A stretch of DNA of 6,491 nucleotides from Candidatus Omnitrophota bacterium (GCA_024543015.1 JAMXCY010000061.1:1-6491), one strand, 5' to 3'; shown: positions 1-5,500, counted from the first letter of the stretch. The notes: generated from the letters alone by a model not told the origin. A program made the numbers and translations.

Positions 1-71
1 GTCCAGTTGCCCGTGAGCTGAGAGATAGGGACTTCATGAAAATAATTTCTTTAGCGCCTGAGGTTATTTAA
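1..71 (+). CDS. rplN: 50S ribosomal protein L14, C-terminal end (partial)
   Basis: Only the last 22 complete codons are present; the gene begins before the window. Reading from base 3 gives PVARELRDRDFMKIISLAPE followed by VI and TAA at 69-71. This matches the highly conserved C-terminus of bacterial L14 (E. coli ends in a very similar RELR...FMKIISLAPEV). Bases 1-2 (gt) fit the end of a glycine codon, as expected for the family's G-P-V. L14 is a primary 23S rRNA-binding protein at the subunit interface of the large subunit. Its last codons (gag gtt att) contain the GAGGT that probably serves as ribosome binding site for rplX, which starts 2 nt after the stop. Identity is secure because of both the peptide and the gene order. 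Confidence 0.95.
   Translation, partial: PVARELRDRDFMKIISLAPEVI
60..64 (+). promoter_or_regulatory. Shine-Dalgarno for rplX, inside the rplN 3' end
   Basis: GAGGT lies 9 nt before the rplX ATG at 74 and overlaps the Glu-Val codons at the end of rplN. It supports the ATG at 74 as the rplX start and suggests translational coupling of the two genes. Confidence 0.6.
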
Positions 72-73
72 TT

Positions 74-388
74 ATGTTCAAGATTAGAAAAAATGATCTG
101 GTAGTTTGCACAGTGGGAAAAGATAAGGGCAAGAAGGGCAAAGTCTTATCTGTCCTACCTGCTCAGAACCGAGCCATCATCGAAGGTGTAAATTTCATTA
201 AAAGACATACCCGCAAGACCCGAGAAGACCGTCAGGGAGGAATTATTCAACGGGAAGCCCCCGTGCATATTTCCAATTTAATGCTCCTTTGCAATAAATG
301 CAACAAGGCAGTGAGGATTGGCTTTAGTTTGCTAAAAGACGGCAAAAAGGTTAGGGCCTGCAGAAAATGTAGCGAGGTTATAGGCTAA
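74..388 (+). CDS. rplX: 50S ribosomal protein L24
   Basis: This 104-residue protein is an assembly initiator of the large subunit; L24 binds the 5' region of 23S rRNA and lies near the polypeptide exit. The N-terminal KOW motif is clear (about residues 3-35, with GKDKGKKGKV), followed by the conserved GVNFIKRHTRK at 38-48. The C-terminal part carries two Cys-X2-Cys pairs, C73/C76 and C96/C99, flanking the family's RIGF...DGKKVR segment. This is the zinc-ribbon-like form of L24 rather than the cysteine-free E. coli form. Length is normal. The ATG at 74 has a GAGGT 9 nt upstream inside rplN. The TAA stop abuts the rplE ATG with no intervening base, so the two are likely translated in coupled fashion. 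Confidence 0.97.
   Translation: MFKIRKNDLVVCTVGKDKGKKGKVLSVLPAQNRAIIEGVNFIKRHTRKTREDRQGGIIQREAPVHISNLMLLCNKCNKAVRIGFSLLKDGKKVRACRKCSEVIG
374..378 (+). promoter_or_regulatory. Shine-Dalgarno for rplE, inside the rplX 3' end
   Basis: GAGGT lies about 10 nt before the rplE ATG at 389, within the codons for Glu-Val-Ile of L24. The octamer GAGGTTAT is identical to that at the rplN/rplX junction (60-67). It supports the abutting ATG as the true start. Confidence 0.5.
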
Positions 389-928
389 ATGGTACCTAGG
401 TTATTAGAAAAATATAGAAAAGAAATTGTTCCCGAATTAATGGGAAAACTCAGTCTTAAGAATAAATTTCAAGTTCCACGCTTAGAAAAGATAGTAGTCA
501 ATATGGGCGTAGGAGCCGGTGCGCACGATATGAAGATTTTAGAACAAGCACAGGCGGAATTAGCTTTAATTACAGGCCAGCGGCCAGTAATTACTAAAGC
601 ACACAAGGCAATCTCTAACTTTAAAATCAGGAAAGGTGCTCCTGTTGGCTGCAAGGTCACTCTACGCGGAAAGATGATGTATGAGTTTTTAGACCGCTTA
701 GTTAATGTAGCCTTACCCAGGATCAGAGACTTTCGAGGGTTTTCGCTTAAATCTTTTGATGGCGCCGGGAATTACTCTTTGGGACTAACCGAGCAAAATA
801 TTTTTCCAGAGTTAGAAATTGATAAGATGCAGAGGCTGCAGGGAATGGATGTGACAATAGTAAGTACGGCCAAAGATAAGACTTTGGCATCCGAATTACT
901 GAGAGCATTTGGCTTTCCTTTTCGTTAA
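389..928 (+). CDS. rplE: 50S ribosomal protein L5
   Basis: L5 binds 5S rRNA and helps place the 5S particle in the central protuberance of the large subunit, contacting the P-site tRNA. The 179-residue product is of normal length and collinear with the family. Recognisable blocks are VPRLEKIVVNMGVG (29-42), ITGQRPVITKAHKAISNFKIRKG (61-83), GCKVTLRG.MYEFLDRL (87-104), ALPRIRDFRGFS (108-119), FDGAGNYSLG (123-132) and the C-terminal GMDVTIVSTAKD (152-163). The ATG follows the rplX stop directly (TAAATG). In E. coli the start region of this cistron holds the S8 repressor site. Here I can see only a weak 4-bp pairing around the start, so a conserved S8 site is not demonstrated. Confidence 0.97.
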   Translation: MVPRLLEKYRKEIVPELMGKLSLKNKFQVPRLEKIVVNMGVGAGAHDMKILEQAQAELALITGQRPVITKAHKAISNFKIRKGAPVGCKVTLRGKMMYEFLDRLVNVALPRIRDFRGFSLKSFDGAGNYSLGLTEQNIFPELEIDKMQRLQGMDVTIVSTAKDKTLASELLRAFGFPFR

Positions 929-934
929 AGGTGG
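929..934 (+). promoter_or_regulatory. Shine-Dalgarno for rpsN
   Basis: AGGTGG directly follows the rplE stop codon (TAA AGGTGG) and lies 3 nt before the rpsN ATG; counted from the AAAGG that overlaps the stop, the spacing is about 6 nt. It fixes the rpsN start at 938. Confidence 0.6.
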
Positions 935-937
935 ATT

Positions 938-1123
938 ATGGCAAAGAAATCATTAGTAGCGAAAGCAAAACGGGAACCCAAGTTTAAGGTTAGAGGATAT
1001 CACCGTTGCAATATTTGCGGAAGGCGAAGGGGCTATATGGGCCGCTTCGGACTGTGCAGAATTTGCTTCCGCGAGTTGGCTTGGCGGGGAGAAATTCCCG
1101 GGGTAACTAAAGCTAGTTGGTAA
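938..1123 (+). CDS. rpsN: 30S ribosomal protein S14, zinc-binding short (type Z) form
   Basis: S14 is a late-assembling protein of the 30S head. At 61 residues this is the short zinc-binding form (also called rpsZ), not the roughly 100-residue zinc-free form of E. coli. The zinc ribbon is intact: C24-X2-C27 and C40-X2-C43. The rest of the family signature surrounds it, with RGYHRCNICGR at 19-29, FGLCRICFRELA at 37-48 and the terminal GVTKASW. The ATG at 938 has an AGGTGG immediately upstream, overlapping the end of rplE. It sits between rplE and rpsH, the usual spc position. The middle of the ribbon reads RRRGYMGRFG, a variant of the more familiar RPHSVYRKFG, without loss of any metal ligand. 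Confidence 0.97.
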   Translation: MAKKSLVAKAKREPKFKVRGYHRCNICGRRRGYMGRFGLCRICFRELAWRGEIPGVTKASW

Positions 1124-1129
1124 AAGGAG
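1124..1129 (+). promoter_or_regulatory. Shine-Dalgarno for rpsH
   Basis: AAGGAG directly after the rpsN stop, 6 nt before the rpsH ATG at 1136. It is one of the best matches to the anti-Shine-Dalgarno in this window and sets the rpsH start. Confidence 0.8.
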
Positions 1130-1135
1130 TAAATT

Positions 1136-1534
1136 ATGAGTATCACCGATCCAATAGCAGATATGCTAACAGTCATTCGTAATGGCGGTAGGGCAAAAAT
1201 AGAGAAAGTAGATCTTCCTTCATCAAAGTTGAAGCTGGAAGTCCTGGATGTTTTGAAAAAAGAAGGATATATTAAAAACTATAAACACACCAGCGATAAT
1301 AGGCAAGGGCTAGTTCGGGTATATTTAAGATTCAAGAAGGGAAAAACTTCGGTCATAACCAGCATAAAACGCATTTCCAAGCCGGGGTTAAGGGTTTATG
1401 TAGCCAAGGATCGAATTCCTCGAGTATTACGAGGAATGGGCATGGCGATCATTTCTACCTCTTCAGGCATTCTTACCGACAAAGAAGCGCGCAGTCAGGG
1501 TGTAGGTGGAGAGGTAATTTGTTATGTGTGGTGA
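1136..1534 (+). CDS. rpsH: 30S ribosomal protein S8
   Basis: S8 binds the central domain of 16S rRNA and is a primary assembly protein. In E. coli it is also the translational repressor of the spc operon. The 132-residue product shows the N-terminal TDPIADMLTVIRN (4-16), the SSKLK block (29-33) and EGYI (43-46). The rRNA-binding C-terminal domain has KPGLRVYV (82-89), RVLRGMGMAIISTSSGILTDKEAR (96-119) and the terminal GVGGEVICYVW. Length is normal. A strong AAGGAG precedes the ATG. The stop is TGA. The segment encoding RIPRVLRGM contains a perfect 8-bp inverted repeat (1415-1437). Whether S8 autoregulates this operon cannot be read from the sequence. Confidence 0.97.
   Translation: MSITDPIADMLTVIRNGGRAKIEKVDLPSSKLKLEVLDVLKKEGYIKNYKHTSDNRQGLVRVYLRFKKGKTSVITSIKRISKPGLRVYVAKDRIPRVLRGMGMAIISTSSGILTDKEARSQGVGGEVICYVW
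1415..1437 (+). other. Perfect 8-bp hairpin inside rpsH
   Basis: ATTCCTCG (1415-1422) and CGAGGAAT (1430-1437) are exact reverse complements separated by a 7-nt loop, AGTATTA. The element lies wholly in codons for the conserved RIPRVLRGM segment of S8. The pairing is a fact of the sequence; a regulatory role is speculative. There is no following T-tract, so it is not an intrinsic terminator. Confidence 0.35.
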
Positions 1535-1538
1535 ATGT

Positions 1539-1552
1539 AGTTTAAAGTTTAA
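1539..1552 (+). repeat. Two-copy tandem AGTTTAA repeat in the rpsH-rplF gap
   Basis: The heptamer AGTTTAA occurs twice head to tail, and the next bases (AAGTT) resemble the start of a third, imperfect copy. It lies in the 42-nt gap between rpsH and rplF, the largest non-coding stretch here, upstream of the rplF ribosome binding site. It may be a slippage product; no function can be assigned. Confidence 0.5.
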
Positions 1553-1562
1553 AAGTTGAGGA

Positions 1563-1569
1563 AGAGGTG
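1563..1569 (+). promoter_or_regulatory. Shine-Dalgarno for rplF
   Basis: AGAGGTG, 7 nt before the rplF ATG at 1577, within a purine-rich tract (GAGGAAGAGGTG). It fixes the start of rplF after the one sizeable gap in the operon. Confidence 0.75.
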
Positions 1570-1576
1570 TTAATTA

Positions 1577-2113
1577 ATGTCTCGTATAGGTAGAAAACCA
1601 GTAGATATTCCTGCAAATACCAAAGTAGAACTTAAAGATAGCTCTATACATGTTAAAGGTCCTCGGGGCGAGCTAGATAGAGCTATCCATCCACGCATTA
1701 AAGTAGAGGTTAAAGATAACCAGATCAAGGTTACCAGGTCTACTGATTCAAAGCAAGACAAGTCTTTACATGGTTTAACCAGAAATCTCATTTTCAATAT
1801 GATCGAAGGGGTCAACAAAGGTTTTAGCAAGGAATTAGAAATCAGAGGTGTGGGTTTTCGTGCTCAAGTTTCTGGAAAATCCTTAACTCTACAACTAGGT
1901 TTCTCTCATCCTATAGATTTTCCTATCCCCAAAGATATTATCGTGGAAGCACCTAAGCCAACGCAGATTATAGTTAAGGGTATTAATAAGGAACGAGTTG
2001 GAACAACAGCGGCAAAGATAAGAGACTTTTATAAGCCTGAGCCATATAAAGGAAAAGGAATCCGGTATAAAGACGAGTACGTAAGGCATAAAGTGGGCAA
2101 GGCGGTAGCGTAA
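1577..2113 (+). CDS. rplF: 50S ribosomal protein L6
   Basis: L6 binds 23S rRNA near the base of the L7/L12 stalk and the sarcin-ricin loop, the site where translation factors act. The 178-residue product has the two tandem L6 domains of the family. The N-terminal one starts SRIGRKPV (2-9) with VKGPRGEL (26-33) and HGLTRNLIFNMIEGV (65-79). The C-terminal one starts near FSKELEIRGVGFRAQ (83-97) and ends with the signature PEPYKGKGIRY (154-164). Length is normal. The start has a good AGAGGTG upstream. A small oddity is RVGTTAAKIR at 140-149, where a Gln usually follows the Gly. The stop lies 4 nt before rplR. Confidence 0.97.
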   Translation: MSRIGRKPVDIPANTKVELKDSSIHVKGPRGELDRAIHPRIKVEVKDNQIKVTRSTDSKQDKSLHGLTRNLIFNMIEGVNKGFSKELEIRGVGFRAQVSGKSLTLQLGFSHPIDFPIPKDIIVEAPKPTQIIVKGINKERVGTTAAKIRDFYKPEPYKGKGIRYKDEYVRHKVGKAVA

Positions 2114-2117
2114 GACA

Positions 2118-2477
2118 ATGAGAGAAAAAACAGAAAAAAGGATAAGAAGGCATAAGAGGATTAGGAAGAAAATCATGGGGACCCAAAAGCGCCCGAGGCT
2201 TTGTGTATCCCGTGGCTATGCCAATATCCATGCTCAACTTATCGATGATATTAATGAGAAGACATTGCTTTCTATTTCTACGCAGGATAAAGAGTTTAAG
2301 AAAAAAGGGATTTACGGGGGGAATGTTAAGGCAGCAGCGTTGTTAGGTGAAATATTAGCCGAACGGGCAAAGAAAAAAGGAATTACTGAAGTTACTTTTG
2401 ATCGGGCAGGTTTTCTCTATCACGGTAGGGTCAAGGCCCTAGCAGAATCTGTCCGCAAACAAGGATTAAAAGTCTAA
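2118..2477 (+). CDS. rplR: 50S ribosomal protein L18
   Basis: L18 binds 5S rRNA together with L5 and helps attach it to the large subunit. The 119-residue protein has a very basic N-terminal tail (residues 3-27, rich in Arg and Lys) expected to contact rRNA. It then shows the L18 core: RPRLCVSR (25-32), IHAQLIDD (37-44), GGNVKAAALLGEILAERAKKKGI (67-89) and the signature FDRAGFLYHGRVKALAESVR (94-113). The usual HIYAQ motif reads NIHAQ (36-40), a mild divergence near the RNA-facing region. The ATG lies 4 nt after the rplF stop. The nearest Shine-Dalgarno-like run is AAGGCGGT at 2099-2106, inside rplF, so initiation is probably coupled to rplF translation. Confidence 0.96.
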   Translation: MREKTEKRIRRHKRIRKKIMGTQKRPRLCVSRGYANIHAQLIDDINEKTLLSISTQDKEFKKKGIYGGNVKAAALLGEILAERAKKKGITEVTFDRAGFLYHGRVKALAESVRKQGLKV

Positions 2478-2498
2478 AGCTGAGGGTAGAAAAAGAAG

Positions 2499-3050
2499 AT
2501 GCCGGAGATAAGAAAGAAAGCAAAAGCAGAACAGGCCAGGCAGAAAAAGATAGAAGCAGGGCGCCTTGAACAGCCGGAATTAATAGAAAAAGTAATTTCC
2601 GTCAATCGTACTGCTAAGGTAGTCAAAGGTGGCAGGCGTTTTTCCTTTAGCGCTTTAGTGGTAGTTGGTAATAGTGCCGGCACAATGGGTTATGGTTTTG
2701 GTAAAGCCCGGGAAGTCGCTGAAGCAATTCGTAAAGGCTTAAACTCCGCCAAGAAGTATATGTTTAAGGTGCCACTTGAAGGCACAACCATTATCCACGA
2801 AATAGAAGGGAAGTTTTCTGCGGCTAGAGTACTGCTTAAGCCCGCGGCCAAAGGTACGGGCGTAATCGCAGGCGGGACGGTCAGGGCTGTTTGCGAGGTT
2901 GCCGGAATCAAAGATATTTTAACTAAAAGTCTGCGTTCGGACAATCCCTTAAACGTAGCCAGGGCAGCAATCAACGGCTTGCTCAACCTAAAGACAAAAA
3001 AGACTGAAATAGAAGAGGTAGAAGTAAAAGAAGAGGATCTCGATAGATGA
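2499..3050 (+). CDS. rpsE: 30S ribosomal protein S5
   Basis: S5 lies at the mRNA entry side of the 30S body, where family studies link it to decoding accuracy and helicase activity. The 183-residue product has the N-terminal double-stranded-RNA-binding-like domain with VISVNRTAKVVKGGRRFSFSALVVVG (32-57) and GYGFGKAREVAEAI (64-77). The C-terminal domain has GTGVIAGGTVRAVCEVAGIKDIL (119-141) and NPLNVARAAINGL (149-161). An acidic tail (roughly 169-182) follows. The conserved KSLGS.NP reads KSLRSDNP, with Arg146 at a position usually Gly. The ATG follows a 21-nt gap containing GAGGGT (2482-2487). The TGA overlaps the rplO ATG by 4 nt; rpmD, which often sits at this junction, is missing. Confidence 0.97.
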   Translation: MPEIRKKAKAEQARQKKIEAGRLEQPELIEKVISVNRTAKVVKGGRRFSFSALVVVGNSAGTMGYGFGKAREVAEAIRKGLNSAKKYMFKVPLEGTTIIHEIEGKFSAARVLLKPAAKGTGVIAGGTVRAVCEVAGIKDILTKSLRSDNPLNVARAAINGLLNLKTKKTEIEEVEVKEEDLDR

Positions 3051-3493
3051 GGCTGAATGATTTGTACCCTTTAAAAGGGGTAAGCAAAAAAATTAAACGC
3101 CGAGGAAGAGGTAAAGCCTCAGGGCACGGCAAGACCTCATGCCGTGGACATAAAGGACAAAAGGCACGCTCGGGGAAAAAGTTGCGTCCTGGGTTTGAGG
3201 GTGGCCAGATGCCTTTAGCGCGTAGATTACCCAAAAGAGGGTTTCGCAACCCTTTTAAGTTAAAATTCCAAATAGTCAATATTGAGAAATTAAATAAGTT
3301 TAAAAAAGATTCAACGGTAACTGCTGAAATGCTCAAGGAGCAGGGCCTGATAAAAAACATAAAAACTCCCGTTAAGATTTTAAGTAATGGTAGAATGACC
3401 AAGCCCTTAAACATCGGAGTTCAGGCTATCTCAAAGCAGGCCAGCGAGAAGATAACAAAAGCCGGCGGCAAAATCGAATTGATTAAAAAATAG
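3047..3493 (+). CDS. rplO: 50S ribosomal protein L15
   Basis: L15 is a late-assembly protein of the large subunit that threads an extended basic arm into 23S rRNA. The 148-residue product shows the glycine/arginine-rich N-terminal arm (RRGRGKASGHGKTSCRGHKG at 18-37, then QKARSG) and RPGFEGGQMPLARRLPKRGF (47-66), both typical. The C-terminal globular part has the L15 hydrophobic pattern ending in KAGGKIELI (138-146). The start overlaps the rpsE stop in an ATGA, and AGAGGA at 3032-3037, within rpsE, gives a well-placed ribosome binding site. Translation is therefore likely coupled to rpsE. A 9-bp hairpin lies in the coding sequence at 3235-3256. The stop is TAG, the only one among the genes here. 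Confidence 0.97.
   Translation: MRLNDLYPLKGVSKKIKRRGRGKASGHGKTSCRGHKGQKARSGKKLRPGFEGGQMPLARRLPKRGFRNPFKLKFQIVNIEKLNKFKKDSTVTAEMLKEQGLIKNIKTPVKILSNGRMTKPLNIGVQAISKQASEKITKAGGKIELIKK
3235..3256 (+). other. Strong tetraloop hairpin inside rplO
   Basis: AAGAGGGTT (3235-3243) pairs with AACCCTTTT (3248-3256) across a TCGC loop, giving 9 bp with one G-T(U) wobble. It encodes part of the conserved KRGFRNPF segment of L15. The T-run forms part of the stem and is not a trailing tract, so it does not look like a working intrinsic terminator. Function is unknown. Confidence 0.3.
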
Positions 3494-3509
3494 CTGTTTT
3501 TAAGAAAAT

Positions 3510-4841
3510 ATGTTAAAAAATTTAGCTAATATTTTTAAAATCCCGGACTTAAGAAGAAAACTCTTGTTTACTCTGGGGATTTTTGTCGTCTATAGGATTG
3601 GGGCCTATATTCCTACCCCGGGAATAGACAGTTCTGCTCTGGCCCAATTTTTTGATGATATTGCCCAAAAGCAAGGAGGGACGCTTTTTGGAATTATGAA
3701 TATGTTTAGCGGTGGGGCAATGCGCAGGCTCACTGTATTTGCTCTTGGAATTATGCCTTATATTTCCGCTTCCATTATTTTGCAACTTTTGACTACAGTT
3801 GTGCCTCACCTGGAGAGGTTAAGCAAAGAAGGCGAAGCAGGCAGAAAAAAGATTACTCAATATACCCGTTACGGCACTATAGTTTTAGCTATAGTACAAT
3901 CATTCTTCATCAGCCTCTGGTTAGAAAATCCGGCTCATTTTCAAGGATTGCAAATAGTGCAGTTTGCCGGTTTGCCGTTTAGGTTGTTGACCGTGCTGAC
4001 CCTGACCACCGGAACGGCTTTTATTATGTGGCTGGGTGAGCAGATACAGGAATATGGAATAGGAAACGGTATCTCTCTGATTATTACCGTGGGTATTATT
4101 TCACGCCTGCCTTCTGCTGTATACCAAATGATTTTTTACTTAAGAACGGGACAGATGCAACCATTTGTTCTTCTGATTATGGGAGTAATTATGATGGGAG
4201 TAATTGTCGCAGTTATCCTGATTACTCAAGGGCAACGCAGGATTCCTGTGCAATATGCCCGCAGGATCATCGGGCGTCGCGTTTATGGAGGACAGAGTAC
4301 ATATATTCCTTTACGGGTTAATCAGGCAGGTGTAATTCCCATAATCTTTGCTCAGTCATTAATTCTTTTTCCGGCAACCTTAGCGGGGTTGATGCCACAT
4401 CCGGCCCTACAGTCCCTGGCCAACTCACTTACCCGCGGAGGACTTTTATACATCATCTTATATTCGGGGATGATTATCTTTTTTACTTATTTTTATACGG
4501 CGGTAACTTTTAATCCTATAGATGTAGCCGAGAATATGCGCAAATATGGAGGCTTTGTTCCCGGGATCAGACCGGGCAAACCTACGGCTCAATATTTTGA
4601 TTTTATCTTAACCAGGATTACATTACCAGGAGCAATCTTCCTGGCTATAATTGCTGTATTTCCAGAATTAATTGGGGCAGGGTTTAAAGTTCCTTTTTTG
4701 GTTGCTAGCTTTTTCGGAGGGACGGGACTTTTGATTATGGTTGGCGTAATGTTGGATACAATGAGGCAGGTAGAGTCACATCTTTTGATGAGACATTACG
4801 AAGGCTTCATGAAAAAAGGGAAGTTGAGAGGCAGACGCTAA
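3510..4841 (+). CDS. secY: Protein translocase subunit SecY
   Basis: SecY is the pore-forming subunit of the SecYEG channel in the cytoplasmic membrane. It exports unfolded proteins with SecA and inserts membrane proteins from the ribosome. The 443-residue protein has about ten membrane helices. Visible landmarks are YRIGAYIPTPGID (28-40), the plug region (about 60-72), LGIMPYISASIILQLL (79-94), EGEAGRKKITQYTRYGT (107-123) and GNGISLIITVGI (185-196). The cytoplasmic loop GQRRIPVQYARR (241-252) and the loop PIDVAENMRKYGGFVPGIRPG (336-356) follow; R354 corresponds to the SecA-critical arginine of E. coli SecY (R357). The end, MLDTMRQVESHLLMRHYEGF (414-433), is typical. No good Shine-Dalgarno precedes the ATG, but the conserved N-terminus MLKNLANIFKIPDLR and an in-frame stop at 3501-3503 fix this start. 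Confidence 0.98.
   Translation: MLKNLANIFKIPDLRRKLLFTLGIFVVYRIGAYIPTPGIDSSALAQFFDDIAQKQGGTLFGIMNMFSGGAMRRLTVFALGIMPYISASIILQLLTTVVPHLERLSKEGEAGRKKITQYTRYGTIVLAIVQSFFISLWLENPAHFQGLQIVQFAGLPFRLLTVLTLTTGTAFIMWLGEQIQEYGIGNGISLIITVGIISRLPSAVYQMIFYLRTGQMQPFVLLIMGVIMMGVIVAVILITQGQRRIPVQYARRIIGRRVYGGQSTYIPLRVNQAGVIPIIFAQSLILFPATLAGLMPHPALQSLANSLTRGGLLYIILYSGMIIFFTYFYTAVTFNPIDVAENMRKYGGFVPGIRPGKPTAQYFDFILTRITLPGAIFLAIIAVFPELIGAGFKVPFLVASFFGGTGLLIMVGVMLDTMRQVESHLLMRHYEGFMKKGKLRGRR
4179..4205 (+). repeat. Imperfect 15-nt in-frame tandem repeat in secY
   Basis: ATGGGAGTAATT occurs at 4179-4190 and again at 4194-4205, a 15-nt period in the reading frame, giving MGVIM-MGVIV at residues 224-233. It falls in the predicted sixth membrane helix just before the GQRRI loop. 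The helix does not look longer than in relatives I recall, so it may be chance or an old event. Confidence 0.45.
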
Positions 4842-4843
4842 TT

Positions 4844-5500
4844 GTGCGCTTAATACTGTTAGGACCGCCGGGGGCAGGCAAAGGTACACAGGCAAAACTC
4901 CTGGCCAAAAGATTTCATATTCCGCATATCTCTACCGGAGACATTTTACGTGACCAGATGCGCGCAAGTTCAACGCTTGGTAAAAAAGTTGCCGGTTTCG
5001 TAAAAAGTGGAGAATTAGTTCCGGATGAGATTGTGATAGAAGTGGTAAAAAACAGGTTGGCTAAGGCCGATGCTAAATGCGGATTTATCCTTGATGGTTT
5101 TCCGCGCACGCTTAACCAGGCCGAGAAGCTAACTACCGTTTTAAAACAATTTAATATCTTTGTTGATTTAATTCTCTATTTTGGCACCTCACCTTCAGTT
5201 AGCATAGAGCGACTTTCTGGAAGGCGAGTATGTAAGTCCTGCGGGAGAAACTTCCACTTAATTAATATGCCGCCTGAGCTTGAGGGAATTTGTGATTCCT
5301 GTGGAAGCGAGCTTTATTTGCGCGATGACGACAAAGAAAAAACAGTCAAGAAGAGATTGGCAATCTATCAAAGCCAAACCACCAATTTAATCAATCACTA
5401 TAAAGCCACAGGGAAGTTAAGAGAAATTTCCGGAGACTCAGAAGCAGAAAAAGTTTTTACTCAGTTAGTGGATATGTTTGGCCGGGAGAGTTTAAATTAA
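4844..5500 (+). CDS. adk: Adenylate kinase, zinc-LID long form
   Basis: Cytoplasmic enzyme that interconverts ATP + AMP and 2 ADP, setting adenylate energy charge and supplying ADP for nucleotide synthesis. The 218-residue product has the P-loop GPPGAGKGT (7-15), the AMP-binding STGD with R36 (30-36), and FILDGFPRT (81-89) with the catalytic-site arginine. The long LID begins at GRRVC (126-130). The LID carries two Cys-X2-Cys pairs, C130/C133 and C150/C153, so it should bind a structural zinc, as in Bacillus-type enzymes. DDDKEKTVKKRL (161-172) follows, with the DD and RL residues of the family. The start is GTG at 4844, 2 nt after the secY stop, with GAGAGG at 4826-4831 upstream. It was chosen because the P-loop normally begins about six residues in. 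Confidence 0.97.
   Translation: MRLILLGPPGAGKGTQAKLLAKRFHIPHISTGDILRDQMRASSTLGKKVAGFVKSGELVPDEIVIEVVKNRLAKADAKCGFILDGFPRTLNQAEKLTTVLKQFNIFVDLILYFGTSPSVSIERLSGRRVCKSCGRNFHLINMPPELEGICDSCGSELYLRDDDKEKTVKKRLAIYQSQTTNLINHYKATGKLREISGDSEAEKVFTQLVDMFGRESLN

Noticed and set aside
381..398. Possible S8-repressor-like hairpin around the rplE start (TAGG pairing with CCTA, start codon in the loop)
   Set aside because: Only 4 bp pair and the internal-loop features of the E. coli S8 site are not visible; it could easily be chance.
1895..2237. Reverse-strand open frames over rplF/rplR, and other antisense frames of 60-140 codons across the window
   Set aside because: They lie opposite well-conserved ribosomal genes, have no recognisable domains and no start context of their own; they are shadows of the coding strand.
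3235..3256. Intrinsic terminator in rplO
   Set aside because: The hairpin is inside conserved codons, its T-run is consumed in the stem, and secY and the rest follow on the same strand.
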